From positions 1-19,493 of the forward strand of contig DCPZ01000024.1 in NCBI GenBank assembly GCA_002323795.1: a stretch of DNA of 19,493 nt, written 5' to 3'. The stretch comes from Flavobacteriales bacterium UBA1531 (lineage in GTDB: Bacteria > Bacteroidota > Bacteroidia > Flavobacteriales_D > Sanyastnellaceae). Positions within the stretch are counted from its first letter, which is position 1, and each line of letters begins with the position of its first letter. This document shows positions 8,383 to 14,756 of this stretch, piece after piece. Both the position numbers and the translations under genes were made by a program. Under the pieces are notes generated by a model that was not told the origin of the DNA, made no database searches, and worked only from the letters and a program-made list of their open reading frames with translations.

Positions 8383-9924
8383 TTAAAGCGGTAAGTTACC
8401 GTGCTTTTTGCGCGGCAATTGATCCACTTTGTTTTTCAGCATTTCAAAAGCGCTGATCAGCTTGGCCCGGGTGTTACGCGGCAAAATTACTTCGTCGACG
8501 TAGCCTCGGGCCGCTGCATTGTACGGGTGGGCAAACAACTCCGCATATTCTTTCTCCTTTTCCTCCCACACAGCTTTCGAATCGTCGGCATTGGCAATTT
8601 CACGTTTGAAGATGATCTCTGCCGCACCCTTGGCTCCCATCACGGCAATTTCAGCCGTTGGCCAAGCATAAACCAAGTCTGCGCCAATGTGCTGGCTGTT
8701 CATTACATCGTAGGCTCCACCATAAGCCTTGCGCGTAATGACGGTGATTCGGGGTACAGTCGCTTCACTGAATGCATAAAGCAACTTGGCTCCATTCGTA
8801 ATGATTCCATTCCACTCTTGATCCGTCCCTGGCAAAAACCCTGGAACATCCTCAAAGACCAATAGCGGTACATTGAAAGCATCGCAGGTTCTCACAAAAC
8901 GTGCGGCCTTGGTCGACGCTTTGATGTCCAATACACCGGCAAGAAACGCGGGTTGGTTGGCTACAATTCCAATGCTTCGCCCTGCCAATCGAGCAAAACC
9001 ACAGACCATATTTTCGGCAAAGTCTTTTTGCACTTCAGTGAATGAGTCCGAGTCGCAAACTTCGAAGATCGCATCGCGGATATCATAAGGCTGCAATGCG
9101 CTCTCAGGAACCAATTCGTCAAGTCTAGGACGCTCCTCGTCGCTTGGCTCATAGGCCATTGCAGCAGGTTCGTCCTCGCAATTTTGCGGCAAGTACCCCA
9201 GCACCGTCTTCAAATGCTGAATCACCGCCGCCTCATTTGACGCCGTAAAATGGGTAACGCCTGATTTAATCGCATGGGTCTTGGCCCCTCCCAAATCCTC
9301 ACTGGTCACTTCCTCATGGGTTACTGTCTTCACCACGTTCGGTCCGGTGACGAACATGTAGCTCGTGCCCTCAGCCATAAAGATGAAATCTGTCAACGCT
9401 GGTGAATACACTGCTCCTCCAGCACAAGGCCCCAAAATCGCACTCAACTGAGGAATCACACCGCTCGCTCGCACGTTTCGGTAAAAAATATCTGCATAGC
9501 CGCCCAAAGAGGAGACTCCCTCTTGGATTCGGGCACCACCACTGTCGTTGAGCCCAATGAGTGGCGCACCATTTTGCATCGCCAAATCCATGATTCGACA
9601 AATTTTTGCGGCATGTGCTTCTGCCAGAGATCCCCCGAGCACGGTAAAATCCTGAGAAAATACGTAGACGAGTCGACCATTGACCTGACCAAATCCGGTG
9701 ACCACACCGTCGCCTAGAAACTTCTGCTTGTCCAAACCGAAGTTTGTAGAACGATGCTGCACGAGCATTCCCAATTCCTCAAAGCTGCCAGGATCCATCA
9801 GCAAATCAATTCGCTCGCGAGCGGTTAATTTACCCTTGGCGTGTTGAGCCGCGACGCGTTTCTCGCCGCCCCCTTCTTGGGCTTGTGCACGCAAATCATT
9901 GAGGCGTTTTCTGTGTTGCTCCAT
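8383..9924 (-). CDS. Acyl-CoA carboxylase carboxyltransferase (beta) subunit, probably propionyl-CoA carboxylase type
   Basis: The carboxyltransferase half of a biotin-dependent acyl-CoA carboxylase, moving CO2 from carboxybiotin to an acyl-CoA. At 513 residues it has both crotonase-like halves: an N-terminal region with GKLTARERIDLLMDPGSFEE, a first oxyanion-hole motif NDSGGARIQEG, and ILGPCAGGAVYSPALTDF; and a C-terminal half with VFEDVPGFLPGTDQE and ITRKAYGGAYDVM. The length and motifs fit PccB or methylmalonyl-CoA decarboxylase alpha chains rather than AccD, which is shorter and has a zinc finger. Substrate (propionyl-CoA or another short acyl-CoA) cannot be fixed from sequence, so I give no symbol. 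No biotin carboxylase or biotin carrier gene is adjacent; the partner must be elsewhere. Confidence 0.9.
   Translation of the reverse strand: MEQHRKRLNDLRAQAQEGGGEKRVAAQHAKGKLTARERIDLLMDPGSFEELGMLVQHRSTNFGLDKQKFLGDGVVTGFGQVNGRLVYVFSQDFTVLGGSLAEAHAAKICRIMDLAMQNGAPLIGLNDSGGARIQEGVSSLGGYADIFYRNVRASGVIPQLSAILGPCAGGAVYSPALTDFIFMAEGTSYMFVTGPNVVKTVTHEEVTSEDLGGAKTHAIKSGVTHFTASNEAAVIQHLKTVLGYLPQNCEDEPAAMAYEPSDEERPRLDELVPESALQPYDIRDAIFEVCDSDSFTEVQKDFAENMVCGFARLAGRSIGIVANQPAFLAGVLDIKASTKAARFVRTCDAFNVPLLVFEDVPGFLPGTDQEWNGIITNGAKLLYAFSEATVPRITVITRKAYGGAYDVMNSQHIGADLVYAWPTAEIAVMGAKGAAEIIFKREIANADDSKAVWEEKEKEYAELFAHPYNAAARGYVDEVILPRNTRAKLISAFEMLKNKVDQLPRKKHGNLPL
8386..8409 (+). terminator. Possible terminator for the thioredoxin-like gene, inside the 3' end of the convergent gene
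   Basis: CGGTAA (8389-8394), G, TTACCG (8396-8401) is a perfect inverted repeat. The flanking AAAG and CTTT can extend the stem past a bulge, and five T residues follow (8405-8409). It starts ten bases after the plus-strand stop and lies in the last codons of the minus-strand carboxylase gene. The tight loop makes it uncertain. Confidence 0.35.
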
Positions 9925-9928
9925 GGTG

Positions 9929-9958
9929 CTAATTTAAGGCGCTTCCGATTGGACACAA
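9929..9958 (-). promoter_or_regulatory. Weak candidate promoter for the carboxyltransferase gene
   Basis: On the minus strand, TTG (9956-9958), a 19-base spacer and TAAATTAG (9929-9936), one mismatch from TAnnTTTG. The -7 element ends only four bases before the ATG at 9924, which would make the mRNA leaderless or nearly so. The divergent gap 9925-10074 also holds the aspS promoter. Confidence 0.3.
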
Positions 9959-10005
9959 TTGAATCTTTGGAGAGAATGCCGTTCAAAAATCCGATGCCAA
10001 TTCCA

Positions 10006-10038
10006 TTCGAAAAGTAGCCGATTCAATAAGTACCTTTG
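10006..10038 (+). promoter_or_regulatory. Bacteroidota-type promoter for aspS
   Basis: TACCTTTG at 10031-10038 matches the TAnnTTTG -7 element perfectly. The best -33 candidate is TTCG at 10006-10009, 21 bases upstream and one base off TTTG. The predicted leader before ATG 10075 is about 30 bases. Confidence 0.5.
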
Positions 10039-10040
10039 TA

Positions 10041-10054
10041 CCGAAGAGCTTCGG
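10041..10054 (+). repeat. Inverted repeat in the aspS leader
   Basis: CCGAAG-AG-CTTCGG is a perfect 6-base inverted repeat starting two bases after the -7 element, so it spans the predicted transcription start. As RNA it would fold as CCGAA, loop GAGC, TTCGG. It could be an operator or a 5' stabilising hairpin. Confidence 0.4.
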
Positions 10055-10074
10055 CTCAAAATTTCACGTGAATC

Positions 10075-11838
10075 ATGCATAGAACGCATACATGCGGTGA
10101 CCTGCGCGCCGAACATGCCGGACAAGAAGTTACCCTGAGCGGTTGGGTCCAGCGCACCCGAGACTTGGGGGGAATGACCTTTGTCGATTTAAGAGATCGA
10201 TATGGGCTCACCCAGCTCGCACTCAATATGGATACCGACGAAAGCCTTTGCTTAAAGGCTCGAAAATTGGGCCGAGAGTTTGTCGTGAAGGTGACCGGAA
10301 ACGTGAAAATTCGGGAGTCCAAGAACGCCCAAATGGTCACGGGTGATGTTGAAATCATTGTCACAGCGCTTGAGGTCTTGAACGCGAGCAAAACCCCTCC
10401 TTTTACCATTGAGGATGAGACCGATGGTGGTGACGATCTGCGCATGCAGTTCCGTTACCTCGACCTGCGACGCAATCCAGTTCAAGCCAACTTGATGCTC
10501 CGCCATCGGCTGAGCATCGAAACGCGGAAATATTTGGATGGCATTGAATTCATCGAAGTCGAAACGCCATATCTAATCAAATCAACGCCAGAGGGCGCGC
10601 GAGACTTTGTCGTTCCATCTCGGATGAATCCGGGTCAGTTTTATGCGTTGCCGCAGAGTCCGCAAACCTTCAAGCAGCTGCTGATGGTGAGTGGATATGA
10701 TCGGTATTACCAGATCGTAAAGTGCTTTCGGGATGAAGATTTACGAGCCGATCGCCAACCAGAATTCACGCAGATTGACTGCGAAATGGCCTTTGTGGAA
10801 CAGGAAGATGTTTTAAAAACGTTCGAGGACATGGTCCGCCATTTGTTTCAAGTGGTCTTGGATTTTGACATCGAGGCCTTCCCACGCATGACTTACGACG
10901 AAGCGATGGAACGATACGGAAGCGATAAACCCGATGTTCGTTTTGGAATGGAGTTCATCAACTTCAATTCGGTAGCACAGGGCAAAGGCTTCGGAGTATT
11001 TGACAATGCCGAAGCTGTACTGGGCATCGTGGTACCCGGCAGCGCCGACTTCACTCGAAAACAATTGGATAAGCTGACCGATTGGGTTAAGCGTCCGCAA
11101 ATCGGGGCAAAAGGGCTTGTCTATTGCAAGTGCAATGAGGATGGTTCCTACAAGTCATCCGTAGATAAATTTTTCGATAGCGAAGCGCTCGCCTCATGGG
11201 CGAATCACTCCGATGCCAGCGCCGGCGACTTGATTCTGATGCTATCGGGTAATCTCGATGAGGTGCGAAACCAACTCAATGAACTGCGATTGCACATGGG
11301 TTCTGCTCTTGGTTTGCGCGATCCCAAGAATTTTAAGCCCCTCTGGGTCATTGATTTTCCCTTGTTGGAATGGGACGAAGATTCGCAGCGCTACCATGCA
11401 ATGCACCACCCATTCACATCGCCTAAACCAGAACATTTTGACCTCATCGACAGTGACCCTGGAGCGGTTAGAGCAAATGCTTATGACATGGTCATCAATG
11501 GTGTTGAAATTGGAGGGGGATCCATCCGGATTCATGATAAAGCTGTGCAGGCGCGCATGTTCGATTTGCTCGGGTTTACACCTGAAGAAGCTGAGGCACA
11601 ATTTGGTTTTCTTATGAATGCCTTCCAATACGGCGCACCACCGCATGGGGGACTTGCACTTGGGTTCGATCGACTCTGCTCATTATTTGGTGGAAGTGAT
11701 TCAATCCGCGATTTCATTGCATTCCCAAAGAACAACTCAGGCCGCGATGTTATGATCGATGCCCCGAGCCCCATCCACGACGAACAATACACAGAACTTT
11801 TCCTGCAGTCTACGGCTCCGGAAAAGGACCAGGAATAA
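10075..11838 (+). CDS. aspS: Aspartyl-tRNA synthetase
   Basis: Class IIb aminoacyl-tRNA synthetase charging tRNA-Asp. The 587-residue protein has the N-terminal anticodon-binding OB fold (GQEVTLSGWVQRTRDLGGMTFVDLRD split over residues 16-42), the class II core with motif 2 around FRDEDLRADRQPEFTQ and QIDCEMAF, the bacterial GAD insertion (about 280-410), and motif 3 GGLALGFDRL near the C-terminus, followed by RDFIAFPKNNSGRDVM. The length and the GAD domain mark it as the bacterial type. Whether it also charges tRNA-Asn cannot be told from this reading. The start at ATG 10075 gives the usual MHRTHTCGDL N-terminus. The bacilliredoxin gene follows after 20 bases and may be co-transcribed. Confidence 0.97.
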   Translation: MHRTHTCGDLRAEHAGQEVTLSGWVQRTRDLGGMTFVDLRDRYGLTQLALNMDTDESLCLKARKLGREFVVKVTGNVKIRESKNAQMVTGDVEIIVTALEVLNASKTPPFTIEDETDGGDDLRMQFRYLDLRRNPVQANLMLRHRLSIETRKYLDGIEFIEVETPYLIKSTPEGARDFVVPSRMNPGQFYALPQSPQTFKQLLMVSGYDRYYQIVKCFRDEDLRADRQPEFTQIDCEMAFVEQEDVLKTFEDMVRHLFQVVLDFDIEAFPRMTYDEAMERYGSDKPDVRFGMEFINFNSVAQGKGFGVFDNAEAVLGIVVPGSADFTRKQLDKLTDWVKRPQIGAKGLVYCKCNEDGSYKSSVDKFFDSEALASWANHSDASAGDLILMLSGNLDEVRNQLNELRLHMGSALGLRDPKNFKPLWVIDFPLLEWDEDSQRYHAMHHPFTSPKPEHFDLIDSDPGAVRANAYDMVINGVEIGGGSIRIHDKAVQARMFDLLGFTPEEAEAQFGFLMNAFQYGAPPHGGLALGFDRLCSLFGGSDSIRDFIAFPKNNSGRDVMIDAPSPIHDEQYTELFLQSTAPEKDQE

Positions 11839-11858
11839 ACCTTCAAACGACCGATATC

Positions 11859-12269
11859 ATGTATCCACCTGAATTAGTAGCCCCTATGAAAACCGACTTG
11901 ACAGAAGTCGGAATGAACGAATTGATCACAGCAGAAGATGTCGATAACGCATTGAAGCAAGATGGCACCACTCTCATTGTGCTCAACAGCGTCTGCGGTT
12001 GTGCTGCCGGATCTATGCGACCTGGAGTAAAACTTGCCATGAAACACAACAAACTGCCAGATCACAAAACCACTGCATTTGCGGGAGTGGATAAAGACGC
12101 TGTCGACCGAGCCCGCAAATTCATGTTGCCCTACCCTCCAAGCTCTCCGTGCATTGCACTTTTCAAAGATGGACGGTTGCTGCACATGATCGAGCGACAT
12201 CACATTGAAGGACGCACGGCCGAAATGATTGCGGACAACCTGAAGCTGGCTTTCGACGAATACTGCTAG
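11859..12269 (+). CDS. Bacilliredoxin, BrxA/BrxB (YphP/YqiW) family
   Basis: A 136-residue thioredoxin-fold protein. It matches the DUF1094/BrxA-BrxB family: it starts MYPPELVAPM, has the diagnostic C46-G-C48 redox motif in LNSVCGCAAGSMRPG, and has a conserved YPPSSPCIALFKDG segment. In Firmicutes these proteins remove bacillithiol from oxidised proteins; genes for bacillithiol synthesis also occur in many Bacteroidota, so the same role is a reasonable inference, but none of those genes is in this window. No signal peptide is present, so it is cytoplasmic. The start at 11859 matches the conserved family N-terminus. It sits 20 bases after aspS and is followed by a 185-base gap. Confidence 0.92.
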   Translation: MYPPELVAPMKTDLTEVGMNELITAEDVDNALKQDGTTLIVLNSVCGCAAGSMRPGVKLAMKHNKLPDHKTTAFAGVDKDAVDRARKFMLPYPPSSPCIALFKDGRLLHMIERHHIEGRTAEMIADNLKLAFDEYC

Positions 12270-12277
12270 GTCAAAAA

Positions 12278-12297
12278 TGAAAGCCCCTTCGCTTTCA
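12278..12297. repeat. Hairpin after the bacilliredoxin gene, possible terminator
   Basis: TGAAAGC (12278-12284), loop CCCTTC, GCTTTCA (12291-12297), a perfect seven-pair stem starting nine bases after the stop codon. Read on the plus strand it has no following T run; read on the minus strand it is followed by TTTTTG. It may end the aspS-brx transcript weakly, or be a structural element. Confidence 0.45.
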
Positions 12298-12319
12298 ACT
12301 CGGTCGTCACTCTGATGCC

Positions 12320-12335
12320 TTGGCAGCGATGCCAA
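12320..12335 (+). repeat. Hairpin with GNRA-type tetraloop upstream of trpS
   Basis: TTGGCA (12320-12325), loop GCGA, TGCCAA (12330-12335): a perfect six-pair stem closed by a GNRA tetraloop, in the long gap before trpS. With the hairpin at 12278-12297 it makes this the most structured non-coding stretch of the window. Confidence 0.45.
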
Positions 12336-12442
12336 TGAGATGGATTTGGGCTGATGCTTTTCGAGCACAATTCGTTCACGAAGCAGCGACCGTTTACAAT
12401 TCCAGCCACTTCATAGAAGGCGCGCAAGAAGACAGCCCTTAA
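12329..12442 (+). other. Small open frame (37 codons) with two Trp codons upstream of trpS; doubtful gene
   Basis: ATG 12329 opens a 37-residue frame beginning MPMRWIWADAF and ending at TAA 12440-12442, 12 bases before the trpS ATG. The same frame stays open back to a TGA at 12278. Two tryptophan codons in W-I-W near the N-terminus, just ahead of a tryptophanyl-tRNA synthetase gene, recall attenuation leader peptides. No start signal or homology supports translation, and 37 codons can be open by chance. I list it as a candidate, not a gene. Confidence 0.15.
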
Positions 12443-12447
12443 ATTTG
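12440..12447 (+). promoter_or_regulatory. -7-like element directly before trpS
   Basis: TAAATTTG at 12440-12447 matches TAnnTTTG perfectly and ends seven bases before the trpS ATG at 12455. No TTG lies at the right distance upstream. If active it would give a leaderless or nearly leaderless mRNA. A weaker alternative is TTG 12320-12322, 18 bases, TGGATTTG 12341-12348 (one mismatch), which would leave a leader of about 100 bases. Confidence 0.35.
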
Positions 12448-12454
12448 TTCCAGC

Positions 12455-13426
12455 ATGGCACGTATCCTCACAGGCATTCAAAGCACGGGCGCCCCGCACT
12501 TGGGCAATTTGCTCGGCGCAATTCGCCCCGCAATTGACCTTGCGCATCAAGATGACAACGAATCATTTTTGTTCATCGCGGATATGCACTCCTTGACTCA
12601 AATCAAGGGAGGCTCAGAACTGCGTGAAAACACGTACTCGGTAGCTGCAGCGTGGATGGCTTTCGGACTAGACACCGACCGAACGGTGTTCTACCGACAG
12701 AGTGACGTCACTGAAGTGACTGAGTTGGCGTGGTACCTGAATTGTTTCTTTCCTTACCAAAGGCTTACGCTTGCGCACAGTTTCAAGGATAAATCAAATC
12801 GATTGGAAGACGTCAACAGTGGATTATTTTCTTATCCCATGCTCATGGCTGCCGACATTCTTCTCTACGATGCTGAATACGTTCCCGTCGGAAAGGATCA
12901 ACTGCAGCACCTTGAAATGACCCGTGATGTTGCCAGTCGTTTCAATCACAAAATGGGCGACACATTTGTGGTGCCGAAAGAATTGATTCGGGAGGATACG
13001 CAACTGATTCCAGGCGTTGACGGTGGCAAAATGTCCAAGTCAAAAGGAAATACAATCAATGTTTTTGATGATCCCAAAGTCTTGAAAAAACACATCAATA
13101 AAAACATTATCACGAACGCAACGCCACTGGAAGACTCCAAAGAACCCAACGGATCAGTGGTTTATGAATTGTATAAGTATGTGGCAAGCGAAGCAGACGC
13201 TAAAAGCTTGGCTGCAAAACTGCGCGCCGGTGGATATGGTTGGGGACATGCAAAGAAAGATTTGCTTGAGGCACTCGTCGATGGCTTCGCGCAAGAACGT
13301 GATGAATTCAATCGCTTGATGAGTGACCGCTCAACGCTGGACGCAGAGCTCAAGAAAGGTGCTGAACGCGCTCGTCTCGTTGCTCAACCCGTTCTGGAGA
13401 GGGTGCGATCCAAAATCGGTTTTTAA
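12455..13426 (+). CDS. trpS: Tryptophanyl-tRNA synthetase
   Basis: Class I aminoacyl-tRNA synthetase charging tRNA-Trp. The 323-residue protein has the N-terminal ARILTGIQSTGAPHLGN, with the HIGH-type motif as HLGN (residues 15-18), the tryptophan-pocket region YPMLMAADILLYDAEYVPVGKDQ (begins about 127), and the KMSKS loop GGKMSKSKGN (190-199). Length is normal for the bacterial enzyme. The start at ATG 12455 gives the canonical N-terminus with no spare residues, so it is firm. It is separated from the bacilliredoxin gene by a 185-base gap that carries two hairpins, and ends ten bases from the convergent amidohydrolase gene. Confidence 0.97.
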   Translation: MARILTGIQSTGAPHLGNLLGAIRPAIDLAHQDDNESFLFIADMHSLTQIKGGSELRENTYSVAAAWMAFGLDTDRTVFYRQSDVTEVTELAWYLNCFFPYQRLTLAHSFKDKSNRLEDVNSGLFSYPMLMAADILLYDAEYVPVGKDQLQHLEMTRDVASRFNHKMGDTFVVPKELIREDTQLIPGVDGGKMSKSKGNTINVFDDPKVLKKHINKNIITNATPLEDSKEPNGSVVYELYKYVASEADAKSLAAKLRAGGYGWGHAKKDLLEALVDGFAQERDEFNRLMSDRSTLDAELKKGAERARLVAQPVLERVRSKIGF

Positions 13427-13427
13427 A

Positions 13428-13442
13428 GATTGAAGGTCAATC
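13428..13442. terminator. Small hairpin between convergent trpS and amidohydrolase genes
   Basis: GATTGA (13428-13433), AGG, TCAATC (13437-13442): a perfect six-pair repeat filling the ten-base convergent gap and overlapping the stop of the minus-strand gene. It could slow transcription from both sides. T runs are short on either strand, so a bidirectional terminator is only suggested. Confidence 0.3.
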
Positions 13443-14756
13443 CAGAATAGGCGCTCCATACTTGGTCTGATACTTCCGGTACAATTGACGTTGGCGATTG
13501 TCCAAATCAATCGAACGCCCTTGAATGAAGGCCTTTGTTAAATAATTTGTCCGCATGTCGAGGGCATCACCCTCTGAAATGAATAGAGTGGCGTCCTTTC
13601 CCGTCTCAAGGCTCCCGCAAAATGCATCCACACCAAGAATGCGCGCTGTACTGAGTGTGATGCTTTTAATGGCTTGTTCGTAGGTCAATCCATACGCGTG
13701 CGCTGTTCCAGCGTAAAAAGGTAAGTTCCGCGTACCCATATGCTCCATATCCCCCGCATTTTGAAGGCAGTACAACACCCCTTCATCTTCCAGCAATTTG
13801 GGCAATCGGTAAGGCAAATCCACATCGTCTTCAGCAAATCGCGGCAATGTATGCAATCGTTTGAGCATAACCGGCACATTGTTCTCACGCAAAAGGTCAG
13901 CCACCAAAGGCGCATCATACCCCCCGACGATCACAAGATTTTCAATCCCCATTTGACGCTTGAAATGAACCGATTCGGTGATTTGACGAACGTCCTGAGC
14001 GTGCACGAACAAGCGCAATGACCCGTCAAAAATTCCGCGCATCGCCTCCATGCGCAAGTCCCTCGGCGAGGTCGCCGGACGACGCTCTTGCGCCGCGTAA
14101 GCCTTAGCCTCTTCAAAGAAATGTTGGATTTCCCGAAACTGCTGGTCGTATGTTTTGCGCTTTCGAATATCAATCGTTCCATCCTTTCGGTGGCGATGAT
14201 GCGTGGAGGGCCAATTTAGGTGAATGCCGTCCACCGTGCGTAATGCAGCATCCTCCCAATTCCAGCCATCGAAATGCACGATGCAACTGGAACCGCTAAC
14301 AGTTCCTCCACGTGGGGTGATTTGCCCCATGAGAACTCCATTGGTTCGAACCGTGGGAGTAACCTCACTGTCAGTGTTAAAAGCAATCACCGATCGAACG
14401 TGTGGCTTATACGTCCCTACCTCGGCGTCATCTCGCGTAGCTCGCACAGCACCAATTTCCTGAAGTCCTAGCGTAGAGTTCGGGGCAATGAAGCCTGGAT
14501 AAATGTGTTGGCCTTTGGCTTCAATGACTTGATCATATCGCGCCCGATCGACTGATCGCGCAAAGCCCACGTAATCTATCTTTCCATTGCTCAGTCCAAT
14601 CGCAGCGTTCTCGAGCATATCCCCTGTGCCCAAGTGAGCTGTTCCATTCAAAATGAGGACGGATTCGGTTTGACTGGCAGCGGGCGTTGGCTGCGACATC
14701 GCCGCATTCCCAAACGAGATGCTGAGCAAAAGGGTGAAAATGAGTTTCCAGTTCAT
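13437..14756 (-). CDS. Exported amidohydrolase-superfamily protein, probably non-catalytic
   Basis: A 439-residue protein with a signal peptide (MNWK, hydrophobic core, cleavage likely near residue 19-21, before SQPTP). The fold is recognisable as a metal-dependent amidohydrolase: ILNGTAHLGTGDMLENAAI and AKGQHIYPGFIAPNS at the N-terminus, and AIKSITLSTARILGVDAFCGSLETGKDATLFISEGD at the C-terminus. However, the strand-1 metal ligands are absent: where active members read PGFID-H-x-H, this one reads PGFIAPNS (87-94). NAGDMEHMG may correspond to the strand-8 region. It is therefore likely a pseudoenzyme or a chaperone-like or regulatory partner. Its ATG overlaps the stop of the upstream 1042-residue gene by four bases (ATGA), implying coupled translation and probably a shared complex. 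Partner and substrate are unknown. Confidence 0.8.
   Translation of the reverse strand: MNWKLIFTLLLSISFGNAAMSQPTPAASQTESVLILNGTAHLGTGDMLENAAIGLSNGKIDYVGFARSVDRARYDQVIEAKGQHIYPGFIAPNSTLGLQEIGAVRATRDDAEVGTYKPHVRSVIAFNTDSEVTPTVRTNGVLMGQITPRGGTVSGSSCIVHFDGWNWEDAALRTVDGIHLNWPSTHHRHRKDGTIDIRKRKTYDQQFREIQHFFEEAKAYAAQERRPATSPRDLRMEAMRGIFDGSLRLFVHAQDVRQITESVHFKRQMGIENLVIVGGYDAPLVADLLRENNVPVMLKRLHTLPRFAEDDVDLPYRLPKLLEDEGVLYCLQNAGDMEHMGTRNLPFYAGTAHAYGLTYEQAIKSITLSTARILGVDAFCGSLETGKDATLFISEGDALDMRTNYLTKAFIQGRSIDLDNRQRQLYRKYQTKYGAPILD

Noticed and set aside
12270..12454. T-box riboswitch upstream of trpS
   Set aside because: No T-box consensus stretch or specifier-loop layout is visible, and T-boxes are chiefly a Gram-positive device.
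12266..12550. A 94-codon minus-strand frame across the gap before trpS
   Set aside because: It overlaps the conserved N-terminus of trpS by about 95 bases, is rich in Cys and Arg without domain features, and has no promoter or start support.
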